A DNA stretch of 64,000 nucleotides from Sinomicrobium soli (GCF_003285545.1 NZ_QLNV01000010.1:62001-126000), one strand, 5' to 3'; shown: positions 45,322 to 54,622, counted from the stretch's first letter. The notes: generated by a model from the letters alone, not told the origin. Numbers and translations are program-made.

Positions 45322-46734
45322 TTATTTCCGGAACCAGAATTCCTCGATTTCCTCAAGGCTTTTCCCGGCGGTTTCAGGCACATATCTGTGAATAATATAC
45401 AGATATGGCAAACACATAATGGCAAAAAAGACAAAAGTACCCTGTGGGGTCAGCGTATCCAGGAACCAGGGGGTAAACTGCCCTATCAGGAAAGTTCCTA
45501 TCCAGAGGGCAAACCCCGTAACAGCCATGGCGCTTCCCCTGATAACGGTAGGAAACATCTCGGATAACAGTACAAAGATCACCGCCGAAATAGAGCCTGC
45601 CGTAAAAAAAATGTACGCGAGAAAAAAGCATAACAGCCATATATCGGAAAGGCCATATCTTCCGGAAAAGGTAAAGTAAAGAGCGATTAATACCAGCGAA
45701 ACAATCATACCGCTTACTCCCAGATACACCAGGAATTTTCGTCCCACACGATCTATAATCAGCAAAGCCAATATCGTGGTAATGGCATTAATACTCCCGA
45801 TCAGCACCTGATAAAACAGGGCATCGCCTCCGGATAGCCCGCTCTTCTCAAAAATCACCGGTCCGTAATACAAGACCGCATTGACCCCCATAAATTGTCC
45901 GAGCAGGGCGATGGCGGCTCCTATCCATACCATTCTCCTGAAAACACTATGTCTGAATATAGCTGACATTCCGCCCCCACGCTGCCCGGAACCGTGGTCA
46001 ATTGCCTTTATCTGCTCTGATACCTGTCTGGCAGATCCGTATATTTTTTGCAGAACCTTCCCGGCTTCTGTCCGCTTTTTTTTCAGCAACAACCACCTCG
46101 GACTTTCCGGAAGGCACATAATTACCCCCAGAAAAAGAAAAGCAGGAACTGCTTCCATCCCCAGCATGCCCCTCCATACTTCCCGGTGAAAGACAAGGTT
46201 TAATACGCCTTCACCGAAATGTCTGCTACCCGAAAACTCCAGTAAATTATAATTAGCGATATAGGCGCCGACAAACCCTATGGTTATCGCCAGTTGATAT
46301 AACGATACAAGCCCTCCCCTTATACGCGCAAGTGCTATTTCAGAAATATACATGGGCGATATGATCGAGATCATGCCAATACCTATTCCCCCCAGTATAC
46401 GGTACACGATGAGAAATGTCATTTCTGCCGCCAGGGCACAGCCTATAGCCGAAACCAGGAAGAAAACCGCCGACACTGCCATAGCCCTCTTTCTTCCTGC
46501 CCTGTCACTCAGCCATCCCGCTGCCAATACACCTGCCATAGAACCTATCAGGGCTGAACTTACATACCACCCCTGGGCAAAAGCATCAAGGTGAAATTGT
46601 TCGGAGACCATTCCTATGGTTCCTGAAATCACGGCAGTATCATAACCAAAAAGAAAACCGCCAAGTGCGGCTACCAGGGAAAGAAAGATAACATATAAGG
46701 TATTAACTCCCGAAGAAACGGTCGAACTTTTCAT
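45322..46734 (-). CDS. MFS sugar porter (sugar:H+ symporter, XylE-like)
   Basis: 470 residues with 12 predicted helices and the sugar-porter signatures: GYDTAVISG (about 28), DRAGRKRAM (about 80), PESPRWLLLKKK (about 210), DRVGRKFLVYLGVSG (about 330) and VPETAGKSLEEIEEFW (about 452-467). Inner membrane, imports a mono- or small oligosaccharide with H+. Its promoter is overlaid by two palindromes. With the adjacent ROK regulator and the AGE epimerase of locus 3, a hexose or hexosamine derivative is a reasonable guess. Confidence 0.92.
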   Translation of the reverse strand: MKSSTVSSGVNTLYVIFLSLVAALGGFLFGYDTAVISGTIGMVSEQFHLDAFAQGWYVSSALIGSMAGVLAAGWLSDRAGRKRAMAVSAVFFLVSAIGCALAAEMTFLIVYRILGGIGIGMISIISPMYISEIALARIRGGLVSLYQLAITIGFVGAYIANYNLLEFSGSRHFGEGVLNLVFHREVWRGMLGMEAVPAFLFLGVIMCLPESPRWLLLKKKRTEAGKVLQKIYGSARQVSEQIKAIDHGSGQRGGGMSAIFRHSVFRRMVWIGAAIALLGQFMGVNAVLYYGPVIFEKSGLSGGDALFYQVLIGSINAITTILALLIIDRVGRKFLVYLGVSGMIVSLVLIALYFTFSGRYGLSDIWLLCFFLAYIFFTAGSISAVIFVLLSEMFPTVIRGSAMAVTGFALWIGTFLIGQFTPWFLDTLTPQGTFVFFAIMCLPYLYIIHRYVPETAGKSLEEIEEFWFRK

Positions 46735-46762
46735 GTACTAAGATGGCTGTATTAAACGACAA

Positions 46763-46802
46763 CAATATTAATAAATTTTTTTATTAATTACAGTGTAATT
46801 AA
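46763..46802 (-). promoter_or_regulatory. Overlapping palindromic operators on the sugar porter promoter
   Basis: TTAATTACA-G-TGTAATTAA (46784-46802) is a perfect 19-nt palindrome. It overlaps TTAATAAA/TTTATTAA (46768-46787, 4-nt spacer). On the minus strand a near-consensus -7 box TAATATTG (46763-46770) lies about 29 nt upstream of the transporter start codon, so the palindromes cover the promoter. Typical size for an operator bound by a dimeric regulator; the neighbouring ROK protein is the first candidate. Confidence 0.65.
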
Positions 46803-46821
46803 ATTAATTTTTATTATTGTG

Positions 46822-49497
46822 TTACCGGATAAACTCTTGAAGCGTTTTACCCAGCCATTTCAAACTCTCTCCTGTTCCGGTATAATACTTCCACTCCTCC
46901 CCTTCCTTACCCAGCACCGGGAACGAGAGATCGACGGTAATATCGAAGTGATACAACAAGCCGTCAAAAGCAATGTCGTCCAATACCGTTGGTATCACGG
47001 TATTGCCACCGGGGTCAGCTACGCCGAATTTTACCGGGGGGGTCCGGTTTCCGTAGTAATTCTTGTCTATATACCGGTTTCCTCCCTTTTTCAGCAAAAA
47101 GCCCTTTCCGTTCTTAAAGGGCAGTACCTTGCTGAACTGCGGTTCGACGAGCACTTTTCCCTGGTGTCCTGCCATACCCATAAACAACCTTTGCATTCCG
47201 CCGGGTTCCCTCTTCAGCAGCAAAAGGTGGTTTTCCGTGCGATACACCGGATCGCCCTGTGCGGTATAATCATATTCCAGGGGGACTACCAGCTTCCCCG
47301 TACGGTCGGCATAACCGTACTTTATATTTCCTGTCCCGGAATCATCCTGTTTTCCCAAAAGGATCATACCGTGTTTGACACGGTCAGAGGCCAGCTCATA
47401 TTCCAAAGGGACCACCGCTTCCCCCATAGTATTGATAAAACCATATTTATGCCGGTTGCCAGTCGTGATATCTATCCGGGCCAGGCCATCATTAAAATCC
47501 CTTATTACAGGCAGTGTATTCGCAGTATCCGGTTTACGGCTGTAATAATAAGCACTGTATTCCCGGGGCAATATCCTGTTTTCGGAAGTCCGGTACAGGT
47601 TTCCGGAGAGACTGTCTTCCGATACCAGCAATACTTCCGGCGACCCCGTTTTCCAGACTACGGGATATTTCAGCGGAACCCGTTTTTCCTTACGGGGCAG
47701 GAACAACTGGTTTTTACCCGGTTGCTCCAGCAGCCATACTTCATTGGAAAGTGTCGATATCCCCTCGTATTCCACAGGCAGTATTTCTCTTCCGTCAAAA
47801 CCGAAAAGGCCGCTTACCGTTATTTCAGCACCGTTTTTTCCATACACCTTCCTGCTCACCGATATCCCGAGGTCACCGACCGGTTCCAGCTTTGTATAAG
47901 CCACCGGCAACAACTGTTTTCCTTCTACAGTAAAAAGCCCTTTATTACCTTGACCGTAGGCCTCGGTACTCACGACGACAAGATCTTTGCGTTCCTGTTT
48001 GCGCACATCGCCGTATGCTGCGGGAATAACCTCCTTTTTCAGTACGATATCGAAAAGTCCGCGGTTCCCGTTGCGCTCCACTACCACCAGTTGCGGGTAT
48101 TGGCTGTCGTAATGATCCCAGCTTTGGTATTGCAGCGGCATTACCTGTTCTCCTTCGGGGTCCAGCAATCCCGTTTTTCCGTCGTATTCCACCTGTACCA
48201 GCCCGGGAAGCTCTACGCCAGTGCCCCCGATATAACCGCTATAAGCCCCTTCCACCTTGTGAAATGCAGGCTGTACCACAACATCATTTTCCGGGTTATA
48301 AAAACCATACATCCCTGCATCTTCCGTCCTGAACAGGTAACTGCGGGTACCATCTGCCCGGGATATTTCAAAAGGATATATATCATCATAACCGGGGAGC
48401 AACACATCGCTCCCTTCGATATCCATGATACCGTACTTTCCGTCCATCCTGAAGATCAGGTAATCCCGGTAAAACCTGATATCTTCATAACGGGGTTCCT
48501 GCACTACTTTCCCATGTATATCGGCTATCCCGTAATAATCTCCCTGTTTCAACAGGAAAAACGGACACCGGTCCTGGCTGTATATATCATGGGCAGTACG
48601 TATATCATCATAAACCGGGGGCAATAAATCATTACCACGGCTATCCGACAGGCCTCGTTTTCCGCCTGCAAGGGTCTTGACGAACCCTCCTTCCATCAAT
48701 TCTCCCCCTGCGAATTCCCTCGCATCGGGAATATAGATCAGTACCGGTACGCCATCTCTTTTAAATGCCTGTACCCAGTCGTCACTACGCATTCCCCAAT
48801 GTTCATGTTCGTAAAGAAAGGGCACCAACACCTTATTTTCAAAAGAGACCACACCCCATCGGTCATCCATACTCGCATAGACGTAATCCGATTTGAGCCC
48901 GCAACCCCAGCAATAGTCCATCTTTTCATATATGGCAGGTACGGTCATCTCCTTTTTTTCCAGGTCGTATACCCCCCATTTCCCTTCCGACATTACCATA
49001 AAACGGGTACCGTCCAGGCCGGTATGATCTTCAAAAACCTCCAGGTCCGGGCTTCCGGCTTTGCCGGTATTTCCGGTATTTTCCGGTAGTATACCGTATT
49101 TCCGGAATATTTCGTCCGTATAATTATACCGTGGGTGCAGCAACCAGGATCCGTCGGGGGCAAGAACACCCCATTTATTGTCCCTGCCGCGATATACGGC
49201 AAAAACAGTACGGGGAATACCGTCCGGGTCGCTTTCTGTTTCCTCCCGGAACTGTTCCACGGCCCATGCCTTGCCAAAACCCTCCCCGTCATATATTTTA
49301 TCAAAGGCATACTGCCCGGTAGTATCTATATAAAAACTTTTCCCGTCCTGTACTATCCTCGCAAATCCCCCTACAAAACGGGAAAGGGCATCCCCCGGTT
49401 CGTCTTCCGCCTGTACGGTAACCTCTACCACCTGTGCCGCTCCGAAATAACCGGAAAGAAGTAAAGCCGACACTACAAGTATTTTCCTGATTTTCAT
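46822..49497 (-). CDS. Secreted WG-repeat protein
   Basis: 891 residues from the ATG at 49497 (MKIRKILVVSALLLSGYFGAAQ, a clear signal peptide); an upstream in-frame ATG lacks this. At least a dozen WG-type repeats run through the protein (DGKYGIMDIEGSDVLLPGYDDI, KWGVYDLEKKEMTVPAIYEKM, YGIADIHGKVVQEPRYEDI, KYGYADRTGKLVVPLEYDY). Such proteins are predicted beta-propellers or solenoids for binding at the envelope; no catalytic motif was seen. 162 nt after the FucP-type transporter gene on the same strand. Confidence 0.88.
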   Translation of the reverse strand: MKIRKILVVSALLLSGYFGAAQVVEVTVQAEDEPGDALSRFVGGFARIVQDGKSFYIDTTGQYAFDKIYDGEGFGKAWAVEQFREETESDPDGIPRTVFAVYRGRDNKWGVLAPDGSWLLHPRYNYTDEIFRKYGILPENTGNTGKAGSPDLEVFEDHTGLDGTRFMVMSEGKWGVYDLEKKEMTVPAIYEKMDYCWGCGLKSDYVYASMDDRWGVVSFENKVLVPFLYEHEHWGMRSDDWVQAFKRDGVPVLIYIPDAREFAGGELMEGGFVKTLAGGKRGLSDSRGNDLLPPVYDDIRTAHDIYSQDRCPFFLLKQGDYYGIADIHGKVVQEPRYEDIRFYRDYLIFRMDGKYGIMDIEGSDVLLPGYDDIYPFEISRADGTRSYLFRTEDAGMYGFYNPENDVVVQPAFHKVEGAYSGYIGGTGVELPGLVQVEYDGKTGLLDPEGEQVMPLQYQSWDHYDSQYPQLVVVERNGNRGLFDIVLKKEVIPAAYGDVRKQERKDLVVVSTEAYGQGNKGLFTVEGKQLLPVAYTKLEPVGDLGISVSRKVYGKNGAEITVSGLFGFDGREILPVEYEGISTLSNEVWLLEQPGKNQLFLPRKEKRVPLKYPVVWKTGSPEVLLVSEDSLSGNLYRTSENRILPREYSAYYYSRKPDTANTLPVIRDFNDGLARIDITTGNRHKYGFINTMGEAVVPLEYELASDRVKHGMILLGKQDDSGTGNIKYGYADRTGKLVVPLEYDYTAQGDPVYRTENHLLLLKREPGGMQRLFMGMAGHQGKVLVEPQFSKVLPFKNGKGFLLKKGGNRYIDKNYYGNRTPPVKFGVADPGGNTVIPTVLDDIAFDGLLYHFDITVDLSFPVLGKEGEEWKYYTGTGESLKWLGKTLQEFIR

Positions 49498-49659
49498 AAC
49501 CTTCCTGTTCAAACATTCACCGGAAAGCATCCTCCGCATTCCCGGATCGCAAATGAACTGCGAAGGTACGTTTCCACTCCCTTTCTGTCAATACAGGAAA
49601 TCCGTTATTCGTGTGGTATCGGTTATTGGGTTGTTAAGTTAATAAGTTACTGATACCCC

Positions 49660-51075
49660 CTAATGGGCTGCGCCCTGTACCGGTAGCTTTTTCCGGGAAC
49701 AGTAGACCCCGTAATACAGTATATACAGATAGCAGAATACCGGCACGATAAAAGACCGGTGCAATCCCACCGGTGTATCCGCCACAAACCCCTGTATCAA
49801 CGGGACTATGGCCCCGCCAAGGATGGCCATGACCAGCAGGGACGACCCCTGGCTGGTGTATTTCCCGAGTCCCTGTATGCCCAGGGTATAGATATTGGAG
49901 AACATGATGGAATTGAATATCCCGATACCCAGAACGGCATACATGGCAGTATACCCGTCAAAAAAGATGGTTGCCAGTAGCAGTAATACGTTGATTGCAG
50001 CAAAAATGGCCAGGGTAGACGCCGGCCTGGAACGGCCGACAAAAAACGCCAGCAGGTTGAGTATGATAAACACGATAAAAAAGCTCATCTGGCTAAAACT
50101 GAGGTCTACAATACTGTACACCAGGGCAAAAACCCCTACGGCAATGGCCACCATACTGGCCAGCTTTTTGGATGGGGACATCGACTGGTTAAGCGATACC
50201 GCCCCGAGAAACCTGCCTATCATGGCACCTCCCCAGTACATGGACAGGTAGTTTTTACTCACGGTTTCAGACAGGCCTGCAATGCTGTCCAGTTCCATAA
50301 AGCCTATCATAAAGCTCCCTATGGCCACCTCGCCGCCCACATAACAGAATATCCCGATAACCCCGAGCCGCAACTGCGGGAACTTCAGCGCCCCCAGACC
50401 GTCTGTCTCAGCGTTTTCTTCTTCATCCGGAGTAAAAGAAGGGAGTTTTACCCGGTAGATCATCAATGCGATAAGTACAAAAACAACGGCAAAGGCCAGG
50501 TAGGGGATACGTGTGGCTGCCGGGCTGATATTGCCGCCTTCTCCGGCAAAAAATTCAAAAATAAGATGCCCTCCCAGAACCGGTGCTATGGTAGTCCCCA
50601 GCGAATTAAAAGCCTGGGTCATATTGAGCCGGCTCGATGCGGAATCCTCCGGACCGAGAAGGGACACATAGGCATTGGCCGTGATCTGCAGTACGGTAAG
50701 CCCCAGCCCCAGAACAAACAATGCCCCGAGAAAGAGCCCGTATACCGAAAAAGTGGCTGCCGGGTAAAAAAGGGCACAGCCGGAAGCCGCAAGTACAATA
50801 CCGGCTATAATTCCCTTTTTGTAACCTATCCGGTTGATCGGGTCTCCCCGGAAACGGGACACGAGAAAATAGGCCAGCGACCCCAGGAAATAGGCACCGA
50901 AAAAACAGAACTGTACCAGCATCGACTGGAAATAGGTAAGATTGAAAAGCTGCTGTAAATACGGAATAAGGATATCATTCATACAGGTGATAAACCCCCA
51001 CATGAAAAACAGTACGGTTACCGCAATCAACGGTACGAGGTACCGCGGTTGCGAATTGGATGATTGATTGTTCAT
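49660..51075 (-). CDS. FucP-type sugar MFS transporter
   Basis: 471 residues, 12 hydrophobic helices. FucP/glucose-galactose permease signatures: FMWGFITCMNDILIPYLQ (about 19-36, with the Asn-Asp pair used in sugar/proton binding), FFGAYFLGSLAYFLVSRFRGDPINRIGYKKGI (about 53-85), LQITANAYVSLLGPEDSASSRLNMTQAFNSLGTTIAPVLGG (about 130-170). Imports fucose, galactose or glucose with H+. A LacI-type operator lies upstream. With the GH2 enzyme upstream it suggests galactose or fucose release from a plant or algal glycan. Confidence 0.9.
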   Translation of the reverse strand: MNNQSSNSQPRYLVPLIAVTVLFFMWGFITCMNDILIPYLQQLFNLTYFQSMLVQFCFFGAYFLGSLAYFLVSRFRGDPINRIGYKKGIIAGIVLAASGCALFYPAATFSVYGLFLGALFVLGLGLTVLQITANAYVSLLGPEDSASSRLNMTQAFNSLGTTIAPVLGGHLIFEFFAGEGGNISPAATRIPYLAFAVVFVLIALMIYRVKLPSFTPDEEENAETDGLGALKFPQLRLGVIGIFCYVGGEVAIGSFMIGFMELDSIAGLSETVSKNYLSMYWGGAMIGRFLGAVSLNQSMSPSKKLASMVAIAVGVFALVYSIVDLSFSQMSFFIVFIILNLLAFFVGRSRPASTLAIFAAINVLLLLATIFFDGYTAMYAVLGIGIFNSIMFSNIYTLGIQGLGKYTSQGSSLLVMAILGGAIVPLIQGFVADTPVGLHRSFIVPVFCYLYILYYGVYCSRKKLPVQGAAH

Positions 51076-51164
51076 TAAAGCGTGTGTTTGTTACTATATA
51101 TGGTTCTTAACAGTGAAATCGTTTTAACCATCCTCGCCGGGAGAAAAGATCATTTTGCCCCGTA

Positions 51165-51188
51165 TTTTGCTAAAACGTTTAAGCAAAA
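51165..51188. promoter_or_regulatory. LacI-family operator upstream of the FucP-type gene
   Basis: A 24-nt near-perfect palindrome with arms TTTTGCT and AAGCAAAA around the centre AAAACGTTT; the central CG and AAACGTTT core are typical of LacI/GalR operators. It lies 90 nt upstream of the transporter start. A weaker similar half-site pair, TTGCT/AGCAA, follows at 51220-51237. No LacI-family gene is in the window. The remaining 51076-51359 intergenic DNA holds no supported gene. Confidence 0.7.
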
Positions 51189-51359
51189 ATAACATAAAAA
51201 TCCGGCCGCGATCTATAAATTGCTATTTTCAAAGCAAAAAAAATGAAGTTAATGCAGGCAAACGCATACGAAAAAAGGAATCATCCAAGGGTATTTTCCC
51301 GAATGATTTTTCTTGGTCCGTTATCGCCGGCAACCGCCGTAAAAGAAAGGGCTTTACGA

Positions 51360-52871
51360 TCATGACCAGTTTTCATTCAGGGCATAAATACGCTTTTTCA
51401 GGTCGTTGAAGTATTTTATCGCTCTTCCATATCGTTCCGTATCCCACCAGCTTACGGCAGAAACAGCGCTGTTGTAATCATCGGTATACTGGGTATACAG
51501 GTTAATCCGGGAGCCCTCATCACCCGTGTCGAGATCAAAATGAAAGAACCCGAAAGCACCGTTCTCTCCGCAGTCTTTATCTCCTGTATACTGCAATGGT
51601 ACAACCGCACTGATACGCGCACATTTCCCCCCGGGATTATCGGCCTGCCTGAACTGCCAGTTACAATTGCCAAACCACAGCTGTTCGGCATCATCGTTGT
51701 AGTAATCGCTGTATTTCTGCCTGATTACCGGCAAATCCAGTATGGCCTGTACCTCCCCGACAGTAACCGTTTCCCTGAAACGCTCCCGCAGGTGTTCCAT
51801 TTCACTCCATTCCACGAGCAATTTCTCCCACATGGGCTGCGTCAGCGGACCGAACACCTCGTGTTCGGGCAGTTCCGGATCGTAATAATACCATTTCGTT
51901 TCCGTTCCTTCTTCGATATACCTGCAGATTACCGCGACCTGCAACGCTCCCGAAGTATTTTTCTCATACCGGATCAAAACTGCCTTATCACCACTCTGGA
52001 AATACACCCTTTCACTTCCCTCCGTATGCTGTTGCACGCTTACCCTTTTAAAATCATCCCCCTTCCAGTATTCCACGACCTGGTAATCTCCGGATATTTT
52101 CGCTCCGAAAGCATCCGTAAAAAGCGGCGATTCCCTCAAACGCTTCAGGTTATGGCCATTAAACTCCAGGCTTTCAAAAACCAGGGGTACCTCTTCATTC
52201 TTAACGGGCATATTACCATCATCAAGCAGTATGTCCAGCCCTTCCTTCATCCGGTAGAATATCTCAGAATCATTCAGCCAGTCCTTATAACTATAAGGGG
52301 CATCAACCAGGTCGTCGTCGTCCAAAAGACATTCCGGGTGAAATACCGGTTCCAGCACTTCCCGTTCAAAGATGCTTTCCGCCTCGTCCCAGAAAAAGTG
52401 ACGATAATCTACCCCCCGGCCATCACTAAAGCGTTGATGATCAAAACCGTAGTCGGTACTCAAAAAAGTATTGACCCCGATATGTCCGTTAACGACCAGG
52501 TTTCCGTGATTGTAATCTCCCCAGTACAGTCCGTTCACTTCCAGATCGCCGGCAACATAAATCTCCTGTCCACCCACAACAATGTTTCCAGCCTTCAGGT
52601 TACCGAGAACGATAAGCCCTACTGCCCCGTCGGTCTCCCTGTTACTGATGTTTCCTGCCCTGAGATCACCATTTACCAGGATAAGACTATAGGCTACCTC
52701 ATCCCCGTCAAAAGAAAAGTCCAGGTCCAGGTGGTCCAGGTTTATATCCCCTTCCATATACAGGGCCCTGTCGCCATCAGTCATTCCGTGATTCATACTT
52801 TCACAGAACCAGCAATCCGGGGGAAGCAGTTCCTTTATCTGTTCGAGTCCTTTTACGGGATAAGCATTCAT
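51360..52871 (-). CDS. Bactofilin-like beta-helix protein of unknown function
   Basis: 503 residues, not assigned to a named family. The first part (about 30-160) consists of short beta-helix turns like polymer-forming bactofilins: LYMEGDINLDHLDLDF, LVNGDLRAGNI, IVLGNLKAGNIVV, IYVAGDLEVNGLYWGDYNHGNLVVNGH. The remaining 340 residues are acidic and aromatic-rich, without a known motif. No signal peptide, so cytoplasmic. It has its own well-formed promoter, suggesting it is separate from the SusCD operon. Confidence 0.7.
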   Translation of the reverse strand: MNAYPVKGLEQIKELLPPDCWFCESMNHGMTDGDRALYMEGDINLDHLDLDFSFDGDEVAYSLILVNGDLRAGNISNRETDGAVGLIVLGNLKAGNIVVGGQEIYVAGDLEVNGLYWGDYNHGNLVVNGHIGVNTFLSTDYGFDHQRFSDGRGVDYRHFFWDEAESIFEREVLEPVFHPECLLDDDDLVDAPYSYKDWLNDSEIFYRMKEGLDILLDDGNMPVKNEEVPLVFESLEFNGHNLKRLRESPLFTDAFGAKISGDYQVVEYWKGDDFKRVSVQQHTEGSERVYFQSGDKAVLIRYEKNTSGALQVAVICRYIEEGTETKWYYYDPELPEHEVFGPLTQPMWEKLLVEWSEMEHLRERFRETVTVGEVQAILDLPVIRQKYSDYYNDDAEQLWFGNCNWQFRQADNPGGKCARISAVVPLQYTGDKDCGENGAFGFFHFDLDTGDEGSRINLYTQYTDDYNSAVSAVSWWDTERYGRAIKYFNDLKKRIYALNENWS

Positions 52872-52891
52872 AAAAACATTTTTAGGTCCTT

Positions 52892-52922
52892 CAAAGATAA
52901 ACTCCGGAACCTTATCACAAAA
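52892..52922 (-). promoter_or_regulatory. Promoter of the bactofilin-like gene
   Basis: On the minus strand the exact -7 consensus TATCTTTG (52892-52899) with TTTG about 18 nt upstream (52918-52921) as -33. The start codon follows about 20 nt downstream of the -7 box. This is the best full Bacteroidota promoter seen in the window. The -33 half overlaps the hairpin at 52914-52947. Confidence 0.7.
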
Positions 52923-52947
52923 TCACCGGAAACAGTGATTTTGTGAT
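52914..52947. repeat. 13-bp perfect inverted repeat after locus 4 susD
   Basis: ATCACAAAATCAC (52914-52926) is the exact reverse complement of GTGATTTTGTGAT (52935-52947), 8-nt loop. It begins 37 nt after the susD stop. There is no T-tract, so it may be a processing or weak termination hairpin; it also covers the -33 of the next promoter and may act as an operator. Confidence 0.75.
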
Positions 52948-52984
52948 ATGCTTTCCCATAAAAAGGAGGTATAGTCCCGAGGTC

Positions 52985-54505
52985 TTACCAGTCCGGATTC
53001 TGTTCAATCTCCGGGTTGGTGTTGATCTCTCCCTGCGGAATGGGGAAATACTCATGCCTGGGGAGGCTCAGGAATTCTTTTCCTACCTTGTCGCTGTTTT
53101 CAATTTCCTCCCCGATAAGCCTCCAGCGTTTCAGGTCGTAAAAACGAAGTCCTTCGCGAAAGAACTCTATCATCCGCTGATGACGGATCTCGGCCATCAT
53201 CGCCTCCTGCCCCAGGCCGGATATGTCAGGCAGATTGGCCCTGCTGCGGATACGGTTCACCAGCGGAGCCGCTGCCTCCGGGTTTCCCTGCATGGTCAAT
53301 GCCTCTGCATACATCAGCAGAACATCGGCAAACCGAAGGGCTTTTTCATTGATCTCCGATATCCATATGCCCTCGTTGTCATCCTGCCAGTTCTGGTACT
53401 TCCTGAACATGGAGCTATACCCGAACTGCAGTTCGAATTCGGAAAACGCCCTGTTGTAATACATGGCCCCGGGATAATCCCAGACAAGAGTGGCGTACAT
53501 CCTGGGATCGAGATCCCCGTCAACGGTTTTTTCTTTCTGAAATTCTTCAAAGATCTTTTCCGTAGGAAAGGCCTCAAACCATCCTGCTGCTTCAGCGGGT
53601 GCGAACTCCTGGGCAGTGGTTACACCCTGTGATTCATCGGCATTCTCACCGGCCCACGGATCGGAGCCTCCTACATTCTGATTCTGGATTTCAAAAACAG
53701 ATTCTATATTGTTGTCGTTCTCCGCCACAAAATTATCCTGGAAATCAGCGAGCAGGTCATAGGTATACGGTGCTTCAGCCATTCCTTCCGGGGTAGCCAG
53801 CACTGCAAATTCACCGGCAGCCTCAGCCCATTTCTCCTGGTACAGGTAGGCTTTTCCCAGGTATCCGGTCGCAGCGCCTTTTGTGGCTCTGCCTATCCAT
53901 TCGTCGCCATAGCTTACCGGCAGATTTGTGATCGCATCGCTAAAATCGGCTTCTACCTGTGCCCAGACTTCCGCTTCCGGCAAGTTTGCCACAAAATATT
54001 CTTCCCGGCTTTGGGGAACCGTAGTAAAAACAGGCACCGATTCAAAATTAATCACGAGGTGAAAATAATTCAGCCCCCTCAGAAATTTGGCTTCGGAAAT
54101 ATAGACCGCCTTTTCCTCTTCGGTAATCCCCTCTACTGTTTCTATGTTATCCAGAATCTGGTTGGCCCTGAAAATACCGGTATAGCAACCGGTAAAAATA
54201 CCGGCCGGCGTGCCTGTAGACGTCGTATTGGTAAAGGTCGAGAGTTCGTATAATGCTTTCACATCATTGCGGATAAAAAAATCGTCTCCCCGGCCATTGG
54301 TGAGTTCCACTCCTCTCACTCCCCAATAACCGTTATTGACATCTCTCAACACCTTATAGGTCGCTGCGAGAGCCGACAGTATATCGTCTTCCGTTTTCCA
54401 GTAATTTTCCTGGGTAATCACATTAGGATTGGTCTGGTCCAGTTCATCGTCACAGCCACAGAAGGCTGAAAGAAGGACTATCAGTATTAAAATACGGGTT
54501 TTCAT
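52985..54505 (-). CDS. SusD/RagB-family surface lipoprotein (locus 4)
   Basis: 506 residues, lipobox with CGC then DDELDQTNPN. SusD blocks: FLRGLNYFHLVINFESVPVFT (about 130-150), LRFADVLLMYAEALTMQGNPEA (about 395-416), RHQRMIEFFREGLRFYDLKRW (about 445-465) and EYFPIPQGEINTNPEIEQNPDW at the end. The start codon lies in the right arm of the hairpin of dispersed element copy B, as in the EEP gene at 8126. Confidence 0.95.
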   Translation of the reverse strand: MKTRILILIVLLSAFCGCDDELDQTNPNVITQENYWKTEDDILSALAATYKVLRDVNNGYWGVRGVELTNGRGDDFFIRNDVKALYELSTFTNTTSTGTPAGIFTGCYTGIFRANQILDNIETVEGITEEEKAVYISEAKFLRGLNYFHLVINFESVPVFTTVPQSREEYFVANLPEAEVWAQVEADFSDAITNLPVSYGDEWIGRATKGAATGYLGKAYLYQEKWAEAAGEFAVLATPEGMAEAPYTYDLLADFQDNFVAENDNNIESVFEIQNQNVGGSDPWAGENADESQGVTTAQEFAPAEAAGWFEAFPTEKIFEEFQKEKTVDGDLDPRMYATLVWDYPGAMYYNRAFSEFELQFGYSSMFRKYQNWQDDNEGIWISEINEKALRFADVLLMYAEALTMQGNPEAAAPLVNRIRSRANLPDISGLGQEAMMAEIRHQRMIEFFREGLRFYDLKRWRLIGEEIENSDKVGKEFLSLPRHEYFPIPQGEINTNPEIEQNPDW

Positions 54506-54622
54506 CTGTTCTTTTTTATTTGTTTTTCATAGGTCAGATGCCCGCCTGCCGGCGGACAGGGAATGCCCTAATGATCATATCGGTAAGTGTACGGAAATTT
54601 GGTCCCGGGCATTTCATAAGGC
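54500..54622 (-). repeat. Dispersed intergenic element, copy B (upstream of susD)
   Basis: Second copy of the element at 8029-8131, on the minus strand between susC and susD of locus 4. Both ends are conserved and the centre is diverged; positions 54500-54540 are identical to 8091-8131. A 19-nt insertion at 54541-54559 carries the palindrome CCGCC-tgcc-GGCGG, a REP-like sequence absent from copy A. CATCTG/CAGATG arms again include the ATG (54505-54503), and the mini-frame ATGAAAAACAAATAA (54530-54516) is unchanged. Confidence 0.8.

Noticed and set aside
46819-48627. Long plus-strand open frame of about 600 codons
   Set aside because: It is antisense to the WG-repeat gene; its translation is rich in His/Arg/Pro/Tyr without domain signature, as expected from a mirrored repeat gene.
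51540-52946. Plus-strand open frame of about 470 codons
   Set aside because: Antisense shadow of the bactofilin-like gene; no domain and odd composition.
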